Positions 17,436 through 24,559 of a DNA stretch of 54,788 nt are shown piece after piece (the stretch's first letter is position 1; every line of letters begins with the position of its first letter). Origin of the DNA: JBBDIP01 sp040880305 (GTDB lineage: Bacteria > Bacillota > Sulfobacillia > Fermentithermobacillales > Fermentithermobacillaceae); the NCBI GenBank assembly GCA_040880305.1, contig JBBDIP010000003.1, positions 1-54,788 on the forward strand, read 5' to 3'. The position numbers and the translations under genes were made by a program. The notes below the pieces were generated by a model that saw nothing but the letters and a program-made list of their open reading frames with translations, was not told the origin of the DNA and ran no database searches.

Positions 17436-18702
17436 CCTCAGGTTGATCCGGCAAGATCCGGAAGCCGTGAGGACGGCGTTGCGCAACCGGCGAAGCGACC
17501 TTGACATAGCGCCTGTACTGGCTCTGGACGAGGAAGTCCGCAAAGCCAGAGCAGAAGTGGAGGCGCTCCGGGCCAAGAGGAACCAGATCGCCGGCAAGAT
17601 AGCCAAGGCAAAGCGCGATGGCAAGGACACGGCTTCCGACGTGGCCGAAGGCGCCAAGGTGGCTGATAGCATCGCGCGGCTCGAGGCATCTCTCACCGAA
17701 AGTGACGAGCAACTGTTCAAACTACTAACTGTCATCCCCAACATCCCGCACTCATCGGTCCCTGTTGGCCCCGACAGCGATTCCAACGTCGAGGTCAAGT
17801 GCTGGGGCGAAGTGAGGAAGTTCGGGTTCGAGCCCAAACCCCACTGGGAGATAGGCGCCAAGCTGGACATCCTCGACATGGAGCGCGCCGCCAAGATATC
17901 CGGCTCGCGCTTCCCCATGCTGAAAGGGCAGGGTGCCAAACTGGAGAGAGCCATCATCCAGTTCTTCCTTGACGTACATACGAGGGAGCAGGGCTACACT
18001 GAGATACTCCCGCCCTTTTTGGTGAACGACAAGTCCATGTTTGGCACCGGGCAGCTACCCAAATTCAAAGACGACATGTTCAAGATCCAGGACCAGGAGA
18101 TGTACCTCATCCCGACAGCCGAGGTCCCCGTGACCAATATCCACCGCGATGAAATTCTACCGGTGGAGGCGCTGCCGACCAAATACGTCGCCTACAGCCC
18201 CTGCTTCCGCCTGGAGGCGGGGTCAGCCGGCAAGGACACCCGAGGCGTGATCCGCGTCCACCAGTTCAATAAGGTGGAACTGGTGCAGTACAGCCTGCCC
18301 GAGACGTCCTACGACGCCCTGGAGCAACTGACAGACGATGCCGAAGAAGTCCTTGAAAGGCTTGGGCTTCCCTATAGGCGCGTGGTCCTTTCCAGCGGCG
18401 ACATGGGGTTCTCATCAGCCAAGACGTACGACCTGGAGGTGTGGCTGCCCAGCTACGACTCCTACAAAGAGATTTCGTCCTGCTCCAACTTCGAGGATTT
18501 CCAGGCGAGGCGGGCGTCCATCCGGTTTAAGAGAGACCAGAAGTCCAAGCCCGAACTGGTCCACACGCTAAACGGGTCCGGCGTGGCGGTGGGAAGGACC
18601 TGGGCGACCATCATCGAGTACTATCAGAATGAAGATGGGACCGTTTCGATCCCGGACGCCCTCGTCCCCTACATGGACGGCGTCAAGGTAATCGGGAAGT
18701 AA
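17428..18702 (+). CDS. serS: Seryl-tRNA synthetase
   Basis: This class II synthetase charges tRNA-Ser. The 424 residues have the N-terminal LDLRLIRQDPEAVR and a long antiparallel coiled-coil arm that binds tRNA-Ser (about residues 30-105). The catalytic core shows motif 2 CFRLEAGSAGKDTRG and motif 3 with GSGVAVGRTWATIIEYYQN. GTG 17428 aligns with the family N-terminus and has GGGGGATG upstream; it overlaps the mtnA stop. No T-box is seen upstream, as the gene starts inside mtnA. Confidence 0.96.
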   Translation: MLDLRLIRQDPEAVRTALRNRRSDLDIAPVLALDEEVRKARAEVEALRAKRNQIAGKIAKAKRDGKDTASDVAEGAKVADSIARLEASLTESDEQLFKLLTVIPNIPHSSVPVGPDSDSNVEVKCWGEVRKFGFEPKPHWEIGAKLDILDMERAAKISGSRFPMLKGQGAKLERAIIQFFLDVHTREQGYTEILPPFLVNDKSMFGTGQLPKFKDDMFKIQDQEMYLIPTAEVPVTNIHRDEILPVEALPTKYVAYSPCFRLEAGSAGKDTRGVIRVHQFNKVELVQYSLPETSYDALEQLTDDAEEVLERLGLPYRRVVLSSGDMGFSSAKTYDLEVWLPSYDSYKEISSCSNFEDFQARRASIRFKRDQKSKPELVHTLNGSGVAVGRTWATIIEYYQNEDGTVSIPDALVPYMDGVKVIGK

Positions 18703-18721
18703 ACGCTGGCGCAGTGCAGCA

Positions 18722-19174
18722 ATGAAAGCGGGGCGAATGCCTATGGAACCGGCCGGGGAAGAGCGCAAAGAGAGGTTCATCGACTCGGGCTGGCGCCTAA
18801 CCATACCCAAGACGATGCGCGAGAGCCTTGGGTGGGACAAGGGCACGCCGGTCTGCGTCAGCTGGGACGGTATCAACATGGTGGTGAAGAGTCCGACCAA
18901 CTGCCCGACCTGCCCCGATGTCACGCGGATGGGTTCTCTTGGCAAGATTGTGATCCCGCCCAGGATCAGGGAGGAAGCGTCATTGTACCACGGTCAGATC
19001 CTGTCTCTGGCGGTGGTTGGGGACCAGGTAAGCGTCACCCCGGGCGAGGCCCAGGTCCGGTGCCAGTCGTGCGGGTCCGAATGGGACGTCCGCCAGACCA
19101 TCGCCAACGTATATTTGTGCCAGCGCTGCCGCGAGTCATTGAGCCGCGCGGCCATCCGGAGCTATCAGAGGTGA
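18722..19174 (+). CDS. Double SpoVT/AbrB-domain protein with C-terminal zinc ribbon (copy 1)
   Basis: Two swapped-hairpin AbrB-like segments are visible. The first contains GWRLTIPKTMRESLGWDKGT and the second GKIVIPPRIREEASL. The C-terminus is a four-cysteine ribbon, CQSCGS through NVYLCQRC. AbrB folds usually bind DNA as dimers; here two copies in one chain could form the fold internally. The 150-residue protein overlaps a paralogue by GTGA. I do not recognise a named family. The ATG at 18722 has no strong ribosome site, and ATG 18743 is possible. A transcription-factor role is inferred. Confidence 0.72.
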   Translation: MKAGRMPMEPAGEERKERFIDSGWRLTIPKTMRESLGWDKGTPVCVSWDGINMVVKSPTNCPTCPDVTRMGSLGKIVIPPRIREEASLYHGQILSLAVVGDQVSVTPGEAQVRCQSCGSEWDVRQTIANVYLCQRCRESLSRAAIRSYQR

Positions 19175-19707
19175 GCCAGGTGGCGGCAGCGATGCCTGCG
19201 TCAAGAGAGTTCATGTCCACCCTGACCGGGGGTTGGCGCTTCACCCTGCCTGCACGCCTGCGAGAGTCCGCGGGATGGGTCGAGGGGACGCGCCTTCTGG
19301 CGACAGTGGCCGGGCAGATACTCGTCCTGACGGGTCCTCCTGCGGAGAGTTCGGGCAGCGAGGAAGCGACACACGCGTCTGACGCCCGCCCCGATCCTTC
19401 CGGCTCAGACGCTCCGCGAGACCCCTCTGCCGAGTGCTACCTCGGGGCGGGTGGGAAGATCATCGTTCCTGCAACGCTTCGAAAGGCCTTAGGGTGGGAG
19501 CCGGGCAAGCGCCTGGTTGTGGCCGAAGACAATGGCGGCCTTCTGGTGAGTCCATGTTGTTCGCTCAAGCGGTGCCGTTCCTGTGGAAGCACGGCCAATG
19601 TCCGGGAGATCATCCCTAATGTCTACCTCTGTGCCGATTGCTGGGGGAAATACGCCGTGGGCGTGCGGCAGACTACGACCTGGGGGCGAATCGCCACCCG
19701 GATCTAG
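19171..19707 (+). CDS. Double SpoVT/AbrB-domain protein with C-terminal zinc ribbon (copy 2)
   Basis: This is a tandem paralogue of the preceding gene. It has GWRFTLPARLRESAGWVEGT, a linker of about 30 residues rich in Ser, Asp and Pro, then GGKIIVPATLRKALGWEPGK. The ribbon CRSCGS through NVYLCADC follows. The ribbon shares the pattern C-x-S-C-G-S...VR-x-I-x-NVYLC-x-x-C with copy 1. The GTG start at 19171 overlaps the upstream stop and has GGAG nine bases before it; ATG 19192 is an alternative. The protein is about 178 residues. Function is unknown; likely a DNA-binding regulator acting with copy 1. Confidence 0.7.
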   Translation: MSQVAAAMPASREFMSTLTGGWRFTLPARLRESAGWVEGTRLLATVAGQILVLTGPPAESSGSEEATHASDARPDPSGSDAPRDPSAECYLGAGGKIIVPATLRKALGWEPGKRLVVAEDNGGLLVSPCCSLKRCRSCGSTANVREIIPNVYLCADCWGKYAVGVRQTTTWGRIATRI

Positions 19708-19767
19708 AACTCGGCAGCATGCCTGCTCAATGTGCATCTTTGTGCCACCGGTCAATCGCGCGTGCGC

Positions 19768-19797
19768 TTGCAATCGCCGGAACCCCGAGGTTATAAT
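19768..19797 (+). promoter_or_regulatory. Promoter for tRNA-Gly/tRNA-Thr
   Basis: A -35 TTGCAA (19768-19773) and a perfect -10 TATAAT (19792-19797) are spaced by 18 bases. The -10 lies 13 bases before tRNA-Gly. Confidence 0.75.
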
Positions 19798-19810
19798 ATG
19801 CATGCAGCGA

Positions 19811-19885
19811 GCGGGAGTAGTTTAGTGGTAGAACGTCGGCTTCCCAAGCCGAAGGCCGCGGGTTCGAGCCCCGTCTCCCGCTCCA
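19811..19885 (+). tRNA. tRNA-Gly (CCC)
   Basis: The acceptor stem GCGGGAG pairs with CTCCCGC. The anticodon stem TCGGC/GCCGA holds loop TTCCCAA, so the anticodon is CCC. The T arm has GGTTCGAGCC, and CCA is encoded. Confidence 0.96.
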
Positions 19886-19903
19886 GTTGCTTTTTTTATG
19901 CGG

Positions 19904-19978
19904 GCCAGCGTAGCTCAGCGGTAGAGCAGCGGTTTCGTAAACCGCAGGCCAAGGGTTCGAGCCCCTTCGCTGGCTCCA
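19904..19978 (+). tRNA. tRNA-Thr (CGT)
   Basis: The acceptor stem GCCAGCG pairs with CGCTGGC. The anticodon stem GCGGT/ACCGC holds loop TTCGTAA, so the anticodon is CGT. CCA is encoded. The 3' end is repeated at 21166-21201. Confidence 0.96.
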
Positions 19979-19980
19979 TT
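19945..19980 (+). repeat. Direct repeat at tRNA-Thr 3' end, possible att site (left)
   Basis: The 36 bases covering the variable loop, T arm, acceptor 3' strand, CCA and two following bases are repeated at 21166-21201 with 35 of 36 identical. This is the usual place and size for an integrase attachment site. No integrase gene lies between the repeats. Confidence 0.65.
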
Positions 19981-20099
19981 GATTTCCCTGCTCGTACCGC
20001 TGAGAACACCCCTTTGTGGCATACTATGAAGGAACCGCTCGGTCTCTGGAGTATTACCACTCGTGGAAGCAACCTGGAGAGGCGCTGGGGGGACCGTTG

Positions 20100-20786
20100 A
20101 TGGCTAACCTAGATGCAGTCCTGATGCATATCATGTCCTCAGCAGGGCGCAGTCTCGGTCGCACTCAGATCGTCAAGCTCACGTATCTAGTAGATGTCGA
20201 GTCAACTCTACTCACTGGCACTGCCATGACAAGCGCGTGTTTCCTACGATATTACTATGGTCCGTACGCGAGCGAGGTTGTTGGTGAATTGGAGGGACTT
20301 GTTCAGAAGGGAATGGCGTGCCGACAAGAGATCCCATTGCTGAACGGATTTATGTTCACCTACTCTTCTGTTCTCCTAGGCGAAGCGCCCATTACAGAGC
20401 CCGAGCGCGCCATCATAGAAAGCATCGTTGTGCGGTACAAAGATATGGATCTCAATAGCCTCAAGGGCGCGGCCTACAATACTGCGCCGATGCGGGCGAT
20501 ACTGAAGGAAGAACAGCAATTGGGCATTCGATTGGACGGGAGGCCGCTAGACATGTCAAAGACGTTGGCAGACCGAAGCAAGAGGCCTCTAAGTGCGATT
20601 CTCAAGGCCAAAGATAGACTTGACGTCAGCTCTCGTGGGACAGTTGAGCAGCTTGCCGGGTATGACTTGGAACTATTCAAAGAGACGGAGCCTTTCCGGA
20701 GGCGAGCTTCGCAGTGTCTTTCGGACAGCAGTTTCGAGCCCAGAAGTGGGCAACCAGGGACTACAAACAAGGGGAAATCTACCTAG
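20100..20786 (+). CDS. Panacea-domain (SocA/DUF4065-like) antitoxin, PanA type
   Basis: The 228-residue protein has the Panacea/DUF4065 pattern: RTQIVKLTYLVDVESTLL, then TSACFLRYYYGPYASEV and a following helical region. Panacea domains act as promiscuous antitoxins for many unrelated toxins. The downstream PemK/MazF-like gene overlaps it by 73 bases, which fits a two-gene toxin-antitoxin module. ATG 20100 follows GGGGGGACC by 7 bases. Base composition is visibly less GC-rich than the housekeeping genes, suggesting transfer. It lies between the two tRNA-Thr repeats. Confidence 0.78.
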   Translation: MANLDAVLMHIMSSAGRSLGRTQIVKLTYLVDVESTLLTGTAMTSACFLRYYYGPYASEVVGELEGLVQKGMACRQEIPLLNGFMFTYSSVLLGEAPITEPERAIIESIVVRYKDMDLNSLKGAAYNTAPMRAILKEEQQLGIRLDGRPLDMSKTLADRSKRPLSAILKAKDRLDVSSRGTVEQLAGYDLELFKETEPFRRRASQCLSDSSFEPRSGQPGTTNKGKST

Positions 20787-21127
20787 CTGACGACAAGAAG
20801 ATCAGCATGCCCGACATGCCAAGGGAGTATCATGTCGAACGCCCAGTCGTCATCTTGTATAATCATCCCTTGAACCGCGATCCTCTTTACCCTCTGGTTA
20901 TTGCGGCTCCACTGACCACGAGGATAGACTACAAGCATTCTTCTGATCTGGAGCTGTTTGCTGACAAGGACGGCGTTCGGAGCGATAGTCTACTGAAGAT
21001 GAACCTTGTTCAACCCTTCGTCAAGGTTGAGCTGTCGGAAAGGCCAATAGGCTGCCTGACTCAGGATGCAGTAGATCGAATGCTTGCACTCATGGTGGAT
21101 CTCCTGGGGATCGACACGTCCCAGTGA
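20714..21127 (+). CDS. PemK/MazF-like toxin paired with the Panacea antitoxin
   Basis: The 137-residue protein has a MazF/PemK-like layout. It begins with YKQGEIYLADD, then RPVVILYNHPLN, then LVIAAPLTTRI, and later LLKMNLVQPFVKVELSERPI before a C-terminal helix. MazF-fold toxins usually cleave RNA; catalytic residues cannot be fixed with certainty here. The GTG at 20714 lies inside the antitoxin gene, 11 bases after GGAGG. A long insertion between the first two strands (KKISMPDMPREYHVE) is noticeable. The pairing with a Panacea antitoxin supports a toxin role. Confidence 0.72.
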   Translation: MSFGQQFRAQKWATRDYKQGEIYLADDKKISMPDMPREYHVERPVVILYNHPLNRDPLYPLVIAAPLTTRIDYKHSSDLELFADKDGVRSDSLLKMNLVQPFVKVELSERPIGCLTQDAVDRMLALMVDLLGIDTSQ

Positions 21128-21165
21128 CGGTCGGCAACCTGCAGGCGGTAGGGACACTCCTAGTT

Positions 21166-21201
21166 CAGGCCAAGGGTTCGAGCCCCTTCTCTGGCTCCAT
21201 T
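21166..21201 (+). repeat. Partial copy of tRNA-Thr 3' end, possible att site (right)
   Basis: It is identical to 19945-19980 except for one base (T for G) in the acceptor strand. No 5' half of a tRNA precedes it, so it is not a functional tRNA. It is either the right attachment site of the cassette or the stump of a lost second tRNA. Confidence 0.65.
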
Positions 21202-21226
21202 CATCTCCCCGGTAAACTCTCGTAAC

Positions 21227-22033
21227 TCATCGCGCTGACGCGTAAGGTTCCTTGCAGCGGAACATTCCCAGGCTCTTGGTGATATGAATGATGCCTTTCG
21301 CATCAAGCTCGTCTTGCAGCAGATTTCGAAGCTCACCAGGCACCGTCTCGGATGGATAGAGCGATGAAACGTATTCCACCACAGCTTCCGCAGTAGGCAC
21401 CTGTAGGGAATCCGGGTATTGCAGGAGATCCACCTGCCTGAAATGGCGTTTGAGGATTCCGGCGCCGTTTTCCAGTCCAAAAGCCCTGGAGGCGGACGAG
21501 ATGTCCAGATCCACTTTCCATCCAGACCTCCTGATGAGATCTTGAAGCTCCGACATATTGCCCAAGCCAACGGTGGATGCGTAGAAGAACCCCGCCGGTC
21601 TCAGTACCCGGCAAATACCGGCTAAGGCGGAGTTGATGTCTCCCAGGTGGTACAGCAGGTGATTGGCGAGGACGACGTCGAAACTCCCGGCGTCATAAGG
21701 AATCCGGGCGGCGTCAACTACCTCAAACCTCAAGTTGAGGCCGCACCCCGTGAGGTTCCTGCGGGCCTCTTGGAGCAGCCCCGGCGAGACGTCCGTGAGC
21801 GTGACTTCCAATGAATGACTGACCCTCTCCACGTTCTCCAGCCACAGCCCCCCGTTGCCGCACCCGAGTTCGAGAACGGTTGCGGGTTCTGGGAGATCTA
21901 CCTGGGAGAAGACCCATGACGACCAGTTCTGCTTGTTTGTGCTGTAGAGGTGGTGAAACCGTTGTCTTGCGCCGAGGTTCCCCGCATCGCGATATTGGCT
22001 CCGCACGTAGTCTCTATCATTAGCTGGCTTCAC
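21227..22033 (-). CDS. Class I SAM-dependent methyltransferase
   Basis: The Rossmann methyltransferase motif I VLELGCGNGGLW lies near residue 55, followed by LTDVSPGLL (acidic end of strand 2) and VVDAARIPYDAGSFDVVLANHLLYHL. This is a Methyltransf_11/25-type small-molecule methyltransferase of about 268 residues. The C-terminal half is less conserved and gives no substrate. I prefer GTG 22033, preceded by ACGAGGCGATGAC; a TTG at 22060 would add nine residues. It is convergent with the toxin-antitoxin cassette and divergent from the DNA methylase. Confidence 0.82.
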   Translation of the reverse strand: MKPANDRDYVRSQYRDAGNLGARQRFHHLYSTNKQNWSSWVFSQVDLPEPATVLELGCGNGGLWLENVERVSHSLEVTLTDVSPGLLQEARRNLTGCGLNLRFEVVDAARIPYDAGSFDVVLANHLLYHLGDINSALAGICRVLRPAGFFYASTVGLGNMSELQDLIRRSGWKVDLDISSASRAFGLENGAGILKRHFRQVDLLQYPDSLQVPTAEAVVEYVSSLYPSETVPGELRNLLQDELDAKGIIHITKSLGMFRCKEPYASAR

Positions 22034-22172
22034 GTCATCGCCTCGTTGTGAGTGTACCAAAAGGGGACTGCCTCCGGGGGATGTGGTCGAAAAAGCAAGC
22101 AGAGGCGCTTCGCAGGATTAGTGCTTATGACAGCAGAATCACCCTCACAGGGCATGAATGCAGGGGGTAGTC

Positions 22173-22997
22173 ATGGCACTGGCCAAAGTCCGAGCGGAGA
22201 TTCAAGATACCCCAATTCGGCTACGCCCTCCCCTGAAGTGGGCAGGGGGCAAACGCTGGTTGCTGCCTCATCTGATTCCAATCTGGGCTCAGCATAATTG
22301 CACGAGATTGGTCGAGCCGTTTTGTGGTGGCTTAGCCGTTGCCTTGGGTCTTACCCCTCGGCGCGCACTGCTGAACGACGTCAACCCCCATCTGATGAAC
22401 TTTCTGAAGTGGCTTCGCGCGGGGCTGCAGATAGATATTGAGATGTGCAACGATAGGGCGCTGTACTACGCACACAGAGCCAGGTTTAATGAACTGATAC
22501 GCTCAGGGCTGGCGGATAGCCGGGAGTCAGCGGGCCTGTTCTACTACCTAAACCGAACTGGATACAACGGCCTTTGCCGGTTCAACAAGAGCGGGCAGTT
22601 CAACGTCCCATTTGGGCGGTACAAGACAATCAACTACACGATTGACTTTAGTGCGTACAAGAGCATGTTTTCGGAGTGGGATTTCGCGTGCGGGGACTTC
22701 GAGGACGTATCCGTTCTTGACGAAGACTTCATCTACGCGGATCCCCCCTATGACGTCGTGTTCACCCAGTATTCGCAGGGTGGCTTTGCTTGGGAGGACC
22801 AGGTCAGGCTTGCTCACTGGCTCGTTAAGCACCCCGGGCCAGTGGTGGCATCGAACCAAGCCACGCCTAGGATAGTTGCACTCTACGGCGAACTTGGCTT
22901 CAACCTTCAGTTCCTTGATGCGCCGCGGATGATCAACTGCACTGGGGACCGCACTTTGGCCCGAGAAGTCCTCGCAATCAAGGGAGTCCAGAGCTAG
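22173..22997 (+). CDS. Orphan DNA adenine methylase (Dam/D12 class)
   Basis: The protein has the alpha-class N6-adenine methylase order. Motif X PLKWAGGKRWLLPHL is at the N-terminus, then motif I VEPFCGGLAVAL and NDVNPHL. The catalytic DPPY appears in YADPPYDVVFTQYSQGGF near residue 187. It methylates adenine in DNA, and GATC is the usual target of this group, though specificity cannot be read here. No restriction endonuclease is adjacent, so it looks like a solitary methylase. ATG 22173 has GGGGG five bases upstream; ATG 22158 is alternative. Length is about 274 residues. Confidence 0.87.
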   Translation: MALAKVRAEIQDTPIRLRPPLKWAGGKRWLLPHLIPIWAQHNCTRLVEPFCGGLAVALGLTPRRALLNDVNPHLMNFLKWLRAGLQIDIEMCNDRALYYAHRARFNELIRSGLADSRESAGLFYYLNRTGYNGLCRFNKSGQFNVPFGRYKTINYTIDFSAYKSMFSEWDFACGDFEDVSVLDEDFIYADPPYDVVFTQYSQGGFAWEDQVRLAHWLVKHPGPVVASNQATPRIVALYGELGFNLQFLDAPRMINCTGDRTLAREVLAIKGVQS

Positions 22998-23424
22998 ACG
23001 GGCCCGGGAAACCGGCGCTCCACCCACCGGTGCGTGGCTAGCGCTATTGGGACGCCCACAAAGGTACCGATGATGTCCTTCCAGTCGAACCAAGTCCAAT
23101 GAAACCGGTCACCTGCATCAACTCATAGACGATGAAGCCTATAGTCGACCCCGCAATGAGGGGAACCGTTCTCTCGTCTTCACTGCCGAAGAAGCCGGTC
23201 CACCAGAAGGTGGACGTTGGAACCGCCCAGATGTTGGACCAGGCGTCCGCCAAGCCCAAATCCCGAAGGCCACGGTCCCATGCACAGGCACGGTAGATGC
23301 TACCCACCACGGAGGTCAAAAGGAAGAATGCAAGGAAAAGGTAGCGGCGTACCCGCGTACGTGTGTTTATAGCTTTGCAGTTGAACAACGAGGCGATGAA
23401 CGCCCGCAGAAAGGCCCGTTTCAT
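22994..23424 (-). pseudogene. Small membrane protein, frameshifted near 23098-23112
   Basis: The open frame from ATG 23424 encodes hydrophobic segments (LFLAFFLLTSVVGSIY, then VPLIAGSTIGFIVYELMQV). It then runs into sequence ending GRTSSVPLWASQ that looks non-native. One base away, the other frame continues as RFHWTWFDWKDIIGTFVGVP and ends in a hydrophobic, basic tail at 22994. The fused product would be a membrane protein of about 143 residues; FDWKDIIG resembles VanZ-like proteins. This is a single-base deletion or a sequencing error. The ATG overlaps the deaminase stop as ATGA. The restored stop overlaps the methylase stop on the opposite strand. Confidence 0.7.
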
Positions 23425-24071
23425 CCTTCCGCCGGGGTAAGGAGGTCTAACGCTTCCTCCATCGGCATCCCCGCCCGCGCCGCCTCCCTGAGCGCCCCGC
23501 TCGCGAACAGCTTCTGTCCGTGCGCGGTTGCGCGCGGCGATATTGCCCTCAGGGCGTCAATCAGGTCGTCATTGCGCCTCATGGTGCCCTGGCAGAAGAA
23601 CTCGACGTTCAGGGCTATCATCGCCTCCTCGAGTTCCGGGTCGTCGGGGTCCGGGCATTTCACGGGCTTCATCGAGAGGTATGGCGTGGCTCCCAGCATG
23701 TTGGCGCTCCCGGCCCAGGGGTCGTGGGACGCGTACAGGATCCGCCGGATCCCCGCCATGTATGCCGCGCCCATGCAAAGCGGGCAGGGCTCCACTGTGG
23801 TGTAGAGGATGCACTCCCGCGGCTCGGCTTTGGCGTAGTCCAGCGCAAGCAGCGCGTTTAGTTCGGCGTGGGCCAGAGGGTTACCGAAGACCGTCCCCGG
23901 CTCTCCGGTCGACTCGAACCGGCGACTGTGGCCGCGCGTGAGGATGCGGCCTTCAGCGTCAACGATCACTGCCCCTATGGGGACTGAGCCGGCTTTGTAT
24001 GCCTCCCAGGCTTCGTCCAATGCAGCTCTCCAGTGCGAAGACAATCGTTTCCAGATGTTGGCTACCCCCAA
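23421..24071 (-). CDS. Nucleoside/cytosine deaminase-family protein (zinc-dependent)
   Basis: The zinc deaminase motifs are present: HAELNALLAL with the catalytic His-Ala-Glu, and PCPLCMGA with two zinc-binding cysteines. The family includes guanine, cytosine and tRNA adenosine deaminases. The 216-residue length and the C-terminal extension (SPRATAHGQKLFASGALREA) differ from TadA, so the substrate is uncertain. TTG 24071 is the most upstream start, behind GGGGGAA. It overlaps a small membrane gene by ATGA, suggesting co-expression. Confidence 0.82.
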   Translation of the reverse strand: MGVANIWKRLSSHWRAALDEAWEAYKAGSVPIGAVIVDAEGRILTRGHSRRFESTGEPGTVFGNPLAHAELNALLALDYAKAEPRECILYTTVEPCPLCMGAAYMAGIRRILYASHDPWAGSANMLGATPYLSMKPVKCPDPDDPELEEAMIALNVEFFCQGTMRRNDDLIDALRAISPRATAHGQKLFASGALREAARAGMPMEEALDLLTPAEG

Positions 24072-24171
24072 GAGGAAGATTCCCCCAACCGTAGAAGTAG
24101 TCCTGCGTATTCACATTCAGAAGGACTGGATACCGGCTGCGCATTTGGGCAAAGAACAGGAGGTATCCTGA

Positions 24172-24507
24172 ATGAACGATGGTCAGGGCTGAAGAGCGGG
24201 GAGGCCGTGGTTGCCGTCATCGCGATCGGGACCGACAGCAGGACCAACCCCCACAACCCGTATGGCGTTTGGAACGCCCGGGGCATAGGGATGATGATCT
24301 CCGCGTCAGCCTTGGCGGTTCGTGGTCGACGACGAGGGAGTCACAATCTCGGTCGACAAGGAAGGGTCGCCGGCGGACCCCATCCGCCACCTTGAGGGCG
24401 GGATCGCCATCCTGAACTTCGAGGTGGCTGCCAAGGCATGTGGTATTTCCGGGCAATGGCAGTTCGTCGACCCGCCCGCACTGGCTAAGTTCTTCTACGA
24501 ACCGTGA
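24172..24507 (+). pseudogene. Decayed TM1586-like nitroreductase
   Basis: Two frames carry pieces of one protein. The first reads NERWSGLKSGEAVVAVIAIG and the second, from about 24325, reads VVDDEGVTISVDKEG. The second then continues as HLEGGIAILNFEVAAKACGI to FFYEP at 24507. The last part resembles the C-terminal end of putative TM nitroreductases (pattern GIA-x-x-x-FE-x-AA). The flavin-binding N-terminal half is missing and the frame changes near 24300. I take it as a remnant, not a gene. Confidence 0.45.
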
Positions 24508-24559
24508 TGGAACCGTTAGGCAACGGTTGAGTCATGAGATATTGAAGGAGGCGTTACCC

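Noticed and set aside
18832..19170. Upstream extension of the second AbrB/zinc-ribbon gene
   Set aside because: This part is out of frame with, and fully covered by, the first paralogue; the GTG at 19171 is the supported start.
21166..21201. A second tRNA-Thr gene
   Set aside because: Only the 3' third is present; no D arm, anticodon arm or 5' acceptor strand precedes it.
22052..22297. Open frame before the DNA methylase
   Set aside because: It overlaps the methylase start in another frame and lacks any recognisable feature.
24033..24395. A complete gene in the frame with the nitroreductase-like piece
   Set aside because: The first third is antisense to the deaminase start region and the end is proline/glycine-rich non-native sequence after a frame change.
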